From: Gryllotalpicola daejeonensis
GTDB lineage: Bacteria; Actinomycetota; Actinomycetes; Actinomycetales; Microbacteriaceae
DNA length: 64,000 nt
Direction: 5' to 3'
NCBI RefSeq assembly: GCF_039538145.1
Contig: NZ_BAABBV010000001.1
Coordinates: forward strand, 744,001-808,000
Part shown: piece after piece, positions 36,236-43,212 of the stretch
How the letters are laid out: the number at the start of each line of letters is the position of its first letter
Position numbering within the stretch: the first letter of the stretch is position 1
Notes under the pieces: model-generated
Told to the model about the DNA's origin: nothing
The model's input: only the letters and a program-made list of their open reading frames with translations
Databases searched by the model: none
Position numbers and translations under genes: made by a program

Positions 36236-36922
36236 TCAGTCGCCGAGCAGGTCCGGGCGCACCCTGCGCGTGCGTTCCAGCTGCTGCTCGCGGCGCCACG
36301 CGGCGATCGCGCCATGATTACCGGACAGCAGGATCGGCGGGACCTCGCGGCCGCGCCACACCGCGGGCTTCGTGTAGCTCGGGTACTCGAGCAGCCCGTT
36401 CTCGTGGCTCTCTTCCACCAGCGACTCCGGGTTCCCGACCACGCCGGGGATCAGGCGCCCGATCGCCTCGATCATCGCCATGACCGCGACTTCGCCGCCG
36501 TTCAGCACGTAGTCGCCCATGCTCACGAGCTTCACCCGCGCGCGCTCGGCGGTGTCGTCGAACACCCTCTGGTCGATGCCCTCGTAGCGACCGCAGCCGA
36601 ACACGAGGTGCGCCTCTTCTGCCAGTGCCCGCGCGGTGGCCTGCGTGAACACCTCGCCGGCGGGCGACGGGAAGATGACGAGCGGGTCGGAGGACTCCGC
36701 GAGCAGGCCGTCGAGCGCCTCGCCCCACGGCTCGGGCTTCATGACCATGCCCGCTCCCCCGCCGTACGGCGTGTCGTCGACGGTGCGGTGCCGGTCGTGC
36801 GTGAAGTCGCGCAGGTCGTGCACGCCGAGTTCGATCAGACCGCTCGTCTTCGCCTTGCCGAGCAGGGAGATGTCGAGTGCATCGAAGAACGTCGGGAAGA
36901 TCGTGACGATGTCGATGCGCAT
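36236..36922 (-). CDS. trmD: tRNA (guanine-N1)-methyltransferase TrmD
   Basis: TrmD methylates G37 of tRNAs using S-adenosylmethionine. The 228-residue protein begins MRIDIVTIFP and contains VDDTPYGGGAGMVM, GRYEGIDQR, GDYVLNGGEVAV (trefoil knot) and YPSYTKPAVWRG. The start is set by homology; TAATAC 7 nt upstream would make it leaderless, and the first three bases of that hexamer are the stop of the CbiX-like gene. Confidence 0.96.
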   Translation of the reverse strand: MRIDIVTIFPTFFDALDISLLGKAKTSGLIELGVHDLRDFTHDRHRTVDDTPYGGGAGMVMKPEPWGEALDGLLAESSDPLVIFPSPAGEVFTQATARALAEEAHLVFGCGRYEGIDQRVFDDTAERARVKLVSMGDYVLNGGEVAVMAMIEAIGRLIPGVVGNPESLVEESHENGLLEYPSYTKPAVWRGREVPPILLSGNHGAIAAWRREQQLERTRRVRPDLLGD

Positions 36923-36929
36923 GCAAGAA

Positions 36930-36935
36930 GTATTA
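36930..36935 (-). promoter_or_regulatory. -10 of trmD overlapping a stop codon
   Basis: Minus-strand TAATAC lies 7 nt before ATG 36922; its TAA (36935-36933) is the stop codon of the CbiX-like gene. The hexamer does not end in T, so it is a weaker candidate. Confidence 0.35.
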
Positions 36936-37664
36936 CGGATGCCGCACGGGCGCGAGCTCCGCAGCACCCTGCCGGTACCGGCTCAGTACCAGCTCGACCA
37001 GCGGCTCAGGCGGCCGCCTGCCGGGCGCGAGCAGCGGCCCGGCTACGACATCGCCGCCGGCGTCCGCGACCGACTCGGCGAACCGCCCCGATGAGAGGAA
37101 GAAGCTCGAGACAGCGACGCGGCTGCCGGGGTGCAGGCTGCGCATCGTGGCGACGGCGCCCGCGAGGCGAGGGACCGCCGCTGACAGGAATCCCACCGTC
37201 ACATAGCGCTCGAGCAGGTGCGCGAGCCGCCTGCCGGCCTCGACGCTCTCACGCACCACGTGATGGTCGCTCGATCCTGCGGCGGCCATGACGATGACGT
37301 CGTCCGGTCCCAGACCGCTGTGCACGAGGCGTGAGGCGAGCAGCTCGATCACCGTGTCGTCTGAGCCGAGAGCGGGCGCGAGCGCCGCCGCGCGGCCCCG
37401 GTCGGCGGCGAGCTCGCTCGAGAGATCTCGATGCAGGTGCGGGCCGGGCGACAGCATCAGCGGAACGGCGACGACCGCCTCGCCGTCATCGAGCTCGGTG
37501 GCCAGCACCGGCGCGAGCTCGGGCTGGTGCACGTCGATGTCGGCGCGAACCACCCGCACCTCGGGCGCCGCACGCCGCACAGCTGACAGCAGAACCTCGA
37601 CGGCGCCGTCATCCGTCACTTCGCTTGCGCCCTCGACGACTGCGAGGAGGGCCGGCACCGTCAT
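36933..37664 (-). CDS. CbiX/sirohydrochlorin chelatase-like protein
   Basis: The 243-residue protein has two alpha/beta repeats of the CbiX type. The usual N-terminal G-H-G-S-R, whose His binds metal, reads VEGASEV, so that His is a Glu; the second site PLMLSPGPHLHRDL keeps its His. The C-terminal repeat shows VIMAAAGSSDHHVV. In the family these enzymes insert Fe or Co into sirohydrochlorin, but the lost His makes activity uncertain. It sits between rimM and trmD, where core operons normally have no gene, and has its own leaderless-type promoter. The ATG at 37664 is preferred because of that promoter. Confidence 0.72.
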   Translation of the reverse strand: MTVPALLAVVEGASEVTDDGAVEVLLSAVRRAAPEVRVVRADIDVHQPELAPVLATELDDGEAVVAVPLMLSPGPHLHRDLSSELAADRGRAAALAPALGSDDTVIELLASRLVHSGLGPDDVIVMAAAGSSDHHVVRESVEAGRRLAHLLERYVTVGFLSAAVPRLAGAVATMRSLHPGSRVAVSSFFLSSGRFAESVADAGGDVVAGPLLAPGRRPPEPLVELVLSRYRQGAAELAPVRHP

Positions 37665-37670
37665 GGCTCG

Positions 37671-37676
37671 AACGTA
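37671..37676 (-). promoter_or_regulatory. leaderless-type -10 of the CbiX-like gene
   Basis: Minus-strand TACGTT ends 6 nt before ATG 37664. Confidence 0.5.
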
Positions 37677-37729
37677 TGAGAGCCGTGTTTCGGCGGGGGC
37701 ACCCGCGTGTTTCGGAGTGATGAAACGGG

Positions 37730-38311
37730 CTACGCCTCGGGCGCGCCTGCCTCGCCTTCCTCGTCCTCGTCGGGCAGCTCTTCGAAGAGGCCGGCTGGCG
37801 GCGTCACGGTCAGCGTTCCCGCCTCGATGTCGACGGCGGGCACGATGGCCGCGACGAATGGCACGAGCACCTCGCCCGACGCGGTCTCGATGGCGAGCAG
37901 GTCCTGCGCGGGCAGGTGGTCGACGCGGGAGACCTTGCCCACGGGCTCGCCGTCTCGCAGCGCCGTGAGGCCGACGAGCTGGTGGTCGTACCAGGCGTTC
38001 TCCTCCGGCGCCTCGTCGGCGTCGGCATCGACCCACAGGATCGCCTTGATCAGGGTCTCGGCCTCGGTGCGATCGTCGACGCCGACGAAGAAGCCGACCG
38101 GGTGGCCGTTGTACCAGCGCAGCTCGCGCAGCTCGAGGCTCTTGCCGTGCCACTTGGACTCGGCGGGAACCTGCAGCGAGAACACGGCGCCAGGCACGAA
38201 GCGGCGCTCGGGGTCGTCGGTGTACAGCTCGAGCTTGATGGCGCCCTTCAGGCCGTGGGCCTTGGTGAGGCGGCCGACGCGCAGCTGCGTTCCTGAGTTC
38301 TGGGCCGCCAT
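37730..38311 (-). CDS. rimM: 16S rRNA processing protein RimM
   Basis: RimM helps mature the 30S head domain and binds S19. The 193-residue protein has the N-terminal RimM domain (LRVGRLTKAHGLKGAIKLELYTD) and the PRC-barrel (DHQLVGLTALRDGEPVGKV), with an acidic C-terminal tail (DEDEEGEAG). Its ATG shares a base with the khpA stop (TGATG). Confidence 0.96.
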   Translation of the reverse strand: MAAQNSGTQLRVGRLTKAHGLKGAIKLELYTDDPERRFVPGAVFSLQVPAESKWHGKSLELRELRWYNGHPVGFFVGVDDRTEAETLIKAILWVDADADEAPEENAWYDHQLVGLTALRDGEPVGKVSRVDHLPAQDLLAIETASGEVLVPFVAAIVPAVDIEAGTLTVTPPAGLFEELPDEDEEGEAGAPEA

Positions 38312-38547
38312 CAGCGGTCGGTGTCGACGACGTCGACGCGGACTCGCTCGCCCTTCGCGAGGGCGTTCACGACCGTCCGCAGGCTGCTGACGGTGTGACC
38401 GCCGCGGCCGATGACGCGGCCGAGGTCCTCGGGGTTCACGCGAACCTCGAGGACCTCGCCGCGCGACGAGCTCTTCTGCGCGACCTCAACGTCGTCGGGG
38501 TGATCGACGATTCCCTTGACGAGATGGGTGACAGCGGAAGCGAGCAT
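38311..38547 (-). CDS. khpA: KH-domain RNA-binding protein KhpA
   Basis: This 78-residue protein is a single KH domain with the GRVIGRGGHTVSSLRTVV signature (G-x-x-G loop reading GRGG). KhpA/KhpB bind many RNAs in Gram-positives and affect cell division. It lies 11 nt after rpsP and overlaps rimM by one base, the standard rpsP-khpA-rimM order. Confidence 0.95.
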   Translation of the reverse strand: MLASAVTHLVKGIVDHPDDVEVAQKSSSRGEVLEVRVNPEDLGRVIGRGGHTVSSLRTVVNALAKGERVRVDVVDTDR

Positions 38548-38558
38548 CGTGGTGGAAC

Positions 38559-38993
38559 CTACTCCGCAGCCTCGTCGGCAGCGGCCTCGGTCTCGGCGGG
38601 GGCCTCGGCCTCAGCGGCGGGCTCCTCGGTCTTGGCCGGGGTCTCGGTCTTGGGCTTCAGGACCGGCTTCTTCTTCTCGTCGGCGACGAAAGCGGCCTTG
38701 GGCTCGGCGACCTTGACCTTGGACTCGGTGTCCTTCTCGCCCTTGAACTTCGCCCAGTCGCCGGTCAGCTTCAGCAGCGCCGCGACCTGCTCGGTCGGCT
38801 GCGCGCCGACGCCGAGCCAGTACTGCGCACGCTCGGAGTCGATCTCGATGACCGAGGGCTGCTCGGTGGGGTGGTACTTGCCGATCTCTTCGATCACGCG
38901 ACCGTCGCGCTTGGTGCGCGAGTCGGCGACGACGACACGGTAGTAGGGGGCACGGATCTTGCCGAGGCGCTTGAGGCGGATCTTGACAGCCAC
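38559..38993 (-). CDS. rpsP: 30S ribosomal protein S16 with long acidic tail
   Basis: S16 starts at GTG 38993 with AGGAG 4 nt upstream. The first ~85 residues are the S16 domain (VKIRLKRLGKIRAPYYRVVVAD, GRVIEEIGKYHP, RAQYWLGVGAQPTEQV). A tail of about 55 residues rich in Ala, Glu, Lys and Pro follows, so the protein (144 residues) is much longer than the E. coli homologue (82). Such tails occur in actinobacteria and their role is unknown. Confidence 0.97.
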   Translation of the reverse strand: MAVKIRLKRLGKIRAPYYRVVVADSRTKRDGRVIEEIGKYHPTEQPSVIEIDSERAQYWLGVGAQPTEQVAALLKLTGDWAKFKGEKDTESKVKVAEPKAAFVADEKKKPVLKPKTETPAKTEEPAAEAEAPAETEAAADEAAE

Positions 38994-39121
38994 AGTTCTC
39001 CTGTTGATTTCAAAGGTTGTAAGCGAACTGACTGCGCAGGCTGTGGGGTGCACACCCGCGCAGGAGGTCTGATGGAGGCTCACGCGTTCGGATAGAGGGT
39101 CGGAACGCATGAAACCGACAT
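38994..39121 (-). promoter_or_regulatory. Long leader of rpsP operon
   Basis: No gene is seen. On the minus strand CTGCGC and GCGCAG bracket a smaller GGGTG-TGCA-CCC hairpin about 45-80 nt before the start, inside an inferred leader of about 125 nt. Confidence 0.35.
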
Positions 39122-39135
39122 TCCATTCTGCCAGA
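39122..39135 (-). promoter_or_regulatory. rpsP promoter box shared with rplS
   Basis: TCTGGCAGAATGGA on the minus strand, identical over 14 nt to the rplS box; CAGAAT at 39125-39130 would be the -10. It lies 129 nt before the rpsP start (132 nt for rplS). The -35 is weak. Confidence 0.5.
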
Positions 39136-39151
39136 CGAAAAGGCGGTGGGA

Positions 39152-41221
39152 CTAATCGGGCTCCGCCGGTTGAACCACACGGCGCGCGGCCGCGAGCCCT
39201 TCGCTGGTCGCGCGCACCGCATCGACGGATCGCGCGTCGCGCGCACCCCCGACGATTTCATGACGGATGCCTGCGGCGGCGAGCTCTGCGGAGAGCGTCT
39301 CGTTCGGCTCCTGGCCTGCGCAGATGACGACCGTCTCGCCGGGGATCAGCTCGACGGACCCGTCCGCGTGCACCACCTCGACGCCCTCATGGGTGATCCG
39401 TCGGTAGTCGATTCCGGCCAGCATGCGCACACCCGCATGCTGCAACGCGCCGACGTTCACCCACCGACTCGTGATGCCGACGCCCTGACCGAACTTTCCG
39501 CTGCGGCGCAGCACGGTCACCTCGCTGCCCGGGCACGGCTGCTGCAGGGCGCGCGTCGGGCGCGAGCGGGCGAATTCGGCCGAGCCGTCGACGCCGAAGC
39601 GTTCCTCGAAGGCCAGGGCTCGGGTCTTCTCGTCGTGCGACTCGACGAGGAAGGCGGCAAGGTCGACGCCGATGCCTCCGCCGCCGATGATGGCGACGGT
39701 GCCCGCGGGCACGCCGTTTCTGATCGCCTGCTCGTAGCTCAGCACGTGGGGCAGGTCGGCACCCTCGATGTCGACGGCGCGCGGGGTGACGCCTGAGGCG
39801 ACGACGACTCCGTCGAAGGCGCCCAGGGCCGAGGCACCCGCGCGCTCGTTGGTGCGCACCTCCGCGCCGGCCGCCGCGAGTCGCTTCGCAGCCGAGCGCA
39901 CCGTGAGCGCGTAGTCCTCTTTCCCAGGCACGCGTGCCGCGAGGCTGAACTGCCCACCGAGCTCGCCGCGCGCCTCGAACACCGTGACGGCGTGGCCGCG
40001 GCGCGCGAGATCGTCGGCCGCGGCGAGACCTGCCGGGCCGCCGCCGACCACGGCGACGCGCTTGCGGGCGTTCGTGATGCCGAGCGGGTACTCGGTCTCG
40101 CGCCCGGCGCGCGGGTTCACGAGGCAGCTGATCTCTTGGAAGACGAGGGAGCGGTCGATGCAGGCCTGGTCGCAGCCGATGCACGAGTTGATGAGCGCGA
40201 AGTCGCCGGCGAACGAACGGTTCACGATCTCGGGGTCGGCGAGGAACGGGCGCGCCAGGGCGACGGCGTCGACGTGGCCGCGCGCGAGGATGCCCTCTGC
40301 GTCACGCAGGTCGATCACGCGGTTGCTGCCGATGACGGGCAGTTCGGGGTGGCGCGCGTGGACGATGTCGGCGAGCCGCTCGCCGTAGCTGATCCATGCG
40401 GCATGGGGCACGGATGCCTGCACCGTCGGCACCGTCGACTCGTGCCACCCGACGCCCATGCTCAGCGCGTCGACCCCGGCGTCGGCCAGCGCGAGGGCGA
40501 ACTCGTCGACCTCGGCCTCAGTCGTCGAGCCGGGCATCAGGTCGGTGGCCGAGATGCGCACCGTGACCGGGAAGTCGGGACCGACTGCGGCGCGCACGGC
40601 GTCGAACACGGCGAGCGGGAAGCGCCGACGCGCCGCCGCACTCTGCTCGCCATTCGAATCGGCACCCCATTCGTCGGTGCGCTGGTTCGTCAGCGGCGAC
40701 AGGAACTGGTTGAGCAGGTAGCCCTCACTCGCCATCAGCTCGACGGCGTCGAAGCCCGCCTCGCGCGCCGCGACGGCCGACGCGGCGAAGTCGGCGATCG
40801 TGCGCTCGATATCGGCCGACGTGAGCTCGCGCGGCACGAGACCGCGGGCGGCCCGCCACGGCACGGGGCTCGGAGCGACGGCCCACTCCCCCACGGCGTA
40901 GCGGCCCGCGTGGAACAGCTGGGCGGAGATGAACCCGCCTGCGTCGTGCACCGCGGCCGTGACGGCCGTGTAGGTCTGCCTCGTCGAGGCATCCGTCATC
41001 ACGACGTAGTCGGGACCGCCTCGGGCCTCGGCGTTGACTGAGATGCCGCCCGTGATCGCGAGAGCCGCGCCGCCCTCGATGCGCTCGCGGTAGAAGGCGG
41101 CAAGCGCCGCTCCCCCGTCGCCGCGCGGCTCGAGCCCCGTGTGCATGCTGCCCATCACCACGCGGTGGGGCAGCTCAAGGGATCCGAGCCGCCACGGGCT
41201 GCGAAGGAGCGGCAGGTCCAC
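39152..41221 (-). CDS. FadH-like 2,4-dienoyl-CoA reductase (FMN/4Fe-4S/FAD)
   Basis: The 689-residue protein is a full-length OYE-type 2,4-dienoyl-CoA reductase: an FMN-binding TIM barrel (about 1-345), four cysteines for a 4Fe-4S cluster (C347, C350, C354, C366 in CIGCDQAC and SCLVNP), and a flavin/NADPH domain (GGGPAGLA at ~393, GGGGIGVD near 505). Tyr168 (SEGYLLNQF) and His260 (GVGWHEST) match the proton-donor pair of E. coli FadH, so enoyl reduction is likely. It is the last gene of a four-gene unit, starting at GTG directly after the SDR stop. In context it probably reduces a conjugated cyclohexadiene- or cyclohexene-carbonyl-CoA rather than a fatty dienoyl-CoA; that is inference. Confidence 0.88.
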   Translation of the reverse strand: MDLPLLRSPWRLGSLELPHRVVMGSMHTGLEPRGDGGAALAAFYRERIEGGAALAITGGISVNAEARGGPDYVVMTDASTRQTYTAVTAAVHDAGGFISAQLFHAGRYAVGEWAVAPSPVPWRAARGLVPRELTSADIERTIADFAASAVAAREAGFDAVELMASEGYLLNQFLSPLTNQRTDEWGADSNGEQSAAARRRFPLAVFDAVRAAVGPDFPVTVRISATDLMPGSTTEAEVDEFALALADAGVDALSMGVGWHESTVPTVQASVPHAAWISYGERLADIVHARHPELPVIGSNRVIDLRDAEGILARGHVDAVALARPFLADPEIVNRSFAGDFALINSCIGCDQACIDRSLVFQEISCLVNPRAGRETEYPLGITNARKRVAVVGGGPAGLAAADDLARRGHAVTVFEARGELGGQFSLAARVPGKEDYALTVRSAAKRLAAAGAEVRTNERAGASALGAFDGVVVASGVTPRAVDIEGADLPHVLSYEQAIRNGVPAGTVAIIGGGGIGVDLAAFLVESHDEKTRALAFEERFGVDGSAEFARSRPTRALQQPCPGSEVTVLRRSGKFGQGVGITSRWVNVGALQHAGVRMLAGIDYRRITHEGVEVVHADGSVELIPGETVVICAGQEPNETLSAELAAAGIRHEIVGGARDARSVDAVRATSEGLAAARRVVQPAEPD

Positions 41222-42040
41222 TTACTCGCCGTAGATGGAGGCGTGCAGCTCGCCGGTGGTGTCAGACCAGAACGGCGGGGCGATGATCGTCAGGCCCCCG
41301 TCGACCGTGAGCACCTGGCCGGTGATGTAGCCGGCCTTCTCGGAGAGCAGGAACTGCGCGGCATCCGCCATGTCGTCCGCCTTCGCGGGGCGGCCGAGCG
41401 GCAGCTTCGAGATGACGGAGTCCATGGGCGCCATGCCCGGCACCTTGTTGTAGAAGTAGTCGAGCGAGTCGGTGTCGATGAGACCGCCGTTGACCGCGTT
41501 GACCGTGATGTTCTTCGGGCCGAACTCGGCCGCCATGTACTTCATGTACTGCTCGGCCATCGCCTTCGACGCACCGAGGGCGGCGTAGGTCGGGAAGGCG
41601 CGCAGCGAGCCGTAGCTCGAGATGTACAGGATGCGGCCGCCGTGCGGCATTCGCTTCACAGCCTGCTGCGCCCCGAGCACGAAGCTGCGCGCGTTCATCG
41701 CGTAGCTGCGGTCGATGTGGTGGATCTTCATCTCGGTGATCGGCTTGAACGCCGCGGCCGCGGCGTTCGCGACGAAGGCGTCGATGTGGTCGTAGTGCTC
41801 GTCGACGCCGGCGAACAGCGCCTGGATGCCGTCTTCGACCTCGATGTCGGCCTGGACCGTGATGCCGTCGCCGCCGGCGGCGCGCACCGCGGCCAGCGAC
41901 TCCTCGGCGAGATCGGCGTTCTTCTTGTAGTTGATGACGACGTGCGCGCCCTCAGCGCCGAGCTTCTCGGCGAGCAGGCGGCCGATGCCGCGGCTCGCGC
42001 CCGTGATGACGACGACGCGCGGGGTGTTTTCCGTTACCAA
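41222..42040 (-). CDS. SDR oxidoreductase, FabL-like enoyl reductase type
   Basis: The 272-residue SDR has the NADPH-binding TGASRGIG motif (residues 13-20) and a catalytic motif in which Tyr152 and Lys159 are separated by six residues (TYAALGASK). That Y-x6-K spacing is the hallmark of enoyl-ACP reductase III (FabL), not the Y-x3-K of alcohol-dehydrogenase-type SDRs. The run NAVNGGLIDTDSLDYF also resembles FabL. An enoyl-thioester reductase role is therefore likely, in context similar to ChcA, the 1-cyclohexenylcarbonyl-CoA reductase. The start is TTG 42040 with GAAGGA 8 nt upstream, overlapping the dehydrogenase gene by 7 nt. Confidence 0.82.
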   Translation of the reverse strand: MVTENTPRVVVITGASRGIGRLLAEKLGAEGAHVVINYKKNADLAEESLAAVRAAGGDGITVQADIEVEDGIQALFAGVDEHYDHIDAFVANAAAAAFKPITEMKIHHIDRSYAMNARSFVLGAQQAVKRMPHGGRILYISSYGSLRAFPTYAALGASKAMAEQYMKYMAAEFGPKNITVNAVNGGLIDTDSLDYFYNKVPGMAPMDSVISKLPLGRPAKADDMADAAQFLLSEKAGYITGQVLTVDGGLTIIAPPFWSDTTGELHASIYGE

Positions 42041-43212
42041 TTCAGGATTCCTTCCGTGTTCGCCTCACCGGTGATGGCGGCGCGGGCGACGACGAGCTTC
42101 TGGATCTCGTTCGTGCCCTCTTCGAAGCGCTGGGCGCGCGCGTCGCGGTAGACGCGTTCGATGGCGTTCTTCTTCCAGTAGCCGCGGCCGCCGAAGACCT
42201 GCAGCGCGTTGTCGGTCACCGTCGCGAGCATCTCGACGGCGATCATCTTGGCAGCGCTGGAGAGAGCGGATGCCTCAGGAGCGCCCACCTCATACGCGCG
42301 AGCGGCCTGGATGATGAGCGCCTTGGCGGCGGCGATGCGACCGAAGTTCTCAGCGATGTAGAACTGGATCACCTGGCGCTGCGCGAGCGGCTTCCCGAAG
42401 GTGACGCGCTCTTTGGAGAACTCGATGGCGAGCTCCTGAGCGCGCTCGGCGAGGCCGACGGCGCTCATCGCGACCGAGACGCGGCTCGGCAGCAGGAAGC
42501 CGCCGAGGGCGACCTCGAGGCCCTGGCCCTCTTCGCCGAGGCGGTACTTCGCCGGAATCCGCACCTCGTTGAACTTGAGGATCGCGTGGTCGGTGCCGCG
42601 CACGCCCATGGTGTCGGAGTCGTCGATGACCTCGGCGCCCGGCAGGCGGTTCGGCATGGCGAACGCGACGGTGCCGTCGTTGCCGGTCGAACCCTCGAGG
42701 CGCGCCGCGATCAGCAGGTAGTCGGCCTTCACGCCGAAGGTGATGAGGTGCTTCGTGCCGTTCATGACGTACTCGTCGCCCTCGCGGCGCACCGTCGTCG
42801 TGATGTCGGCGCCCGTGCCGTTGTCGGGCTCGGTGAGCGTGAACGCGACGAGCTTCTCACCAGCCACCGAGGGCTTCACAACCTCTTCGAGCAGCTCGGG
42901 CGTGGCATACGGCGCCATCGCGCGCCACGTGCCGTTGATGACGTGCACGAGCATGCGGATCGACCCGTGCGACTTCGAGATCTGCTCGAGCAGCTCGAGA
43001 TAGCGGCTGAACGGGATGCCGCGGCCTCCGAGCTCAGCGGGGGCGGCGAGGCTCAGCCAGCCGCGGTCCTTCAGCTCGGCGAAGAGCTCTGGCGGGACAT
43101 CCCCGGTCTCTTCGATCCTGTTGGCCCACTCTTCGCCCGGCCCCTTGACCCACGCGGTGATCTCGGCCTTGAGCGCGGCGAACTCCGCGTCGTCGAATTC
43201 AGCGACTGACAC
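42034..43212 (-). CDS. Acyl-CoA dehydrogenase
   Basis: This 392-residue flavoprotein has the acyl-CoA dehydrogenase layout: helical N-terminal domain, FAD-binding TLTEPDNGTGAD, beta domain, and C-terminal helices with RVTFGKPLAQRQ, QVFGGRGYWKKN and RFEEGTNEIQK (the catalytic-base glutamate is in this last motif). Its GTG follows the ligase-fusion stop with no gap. In the inferred pathway it would oxidise or isomerise a ring acyl-CoA. A general fatty-acid role cannot be excluded. Confidence 0.9.
   Translation of the reverse strand: MSVAEFDDAEFAALKAEITAWVKGPGEEWANRIEETGDVPPELFAELKDRGWLSLAAPAELGGRGIPFSRYLELLEQISKSHGSIRMLVHVINGTWRAMAPYATPELLEEVVKPSVAGEKLVAFTLTEPDNGTGADITTTVRREGDEYVMNGTKHLITFGVKADYLLIAARLEGSTGNDGTVAFAMPNRLPGAEVIDDSDTMGVRGTDHAILKFNEVRIPAKYRLGEEGQGLEVALGGFLLPSRVSVAMSAVGLAERAQELAIEFSKERVTFGKPLAQRQVIQFYIAENFGRIAAAKALIIQAARAYEVGAPEASALSSAAKMIAVEMLATVTDNALQVFGGRGYWKKNAIERVYRDARAQRFEEGTNEIQKLVVARAAITGEANTEGILNW

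Noticed and set aside
39010..39261. Small minus-strand frame across the rpsP leader
   Set aside because: It overlaps the 3' end of the FadH-like gene and the promoter box, and has no good start or similarity.
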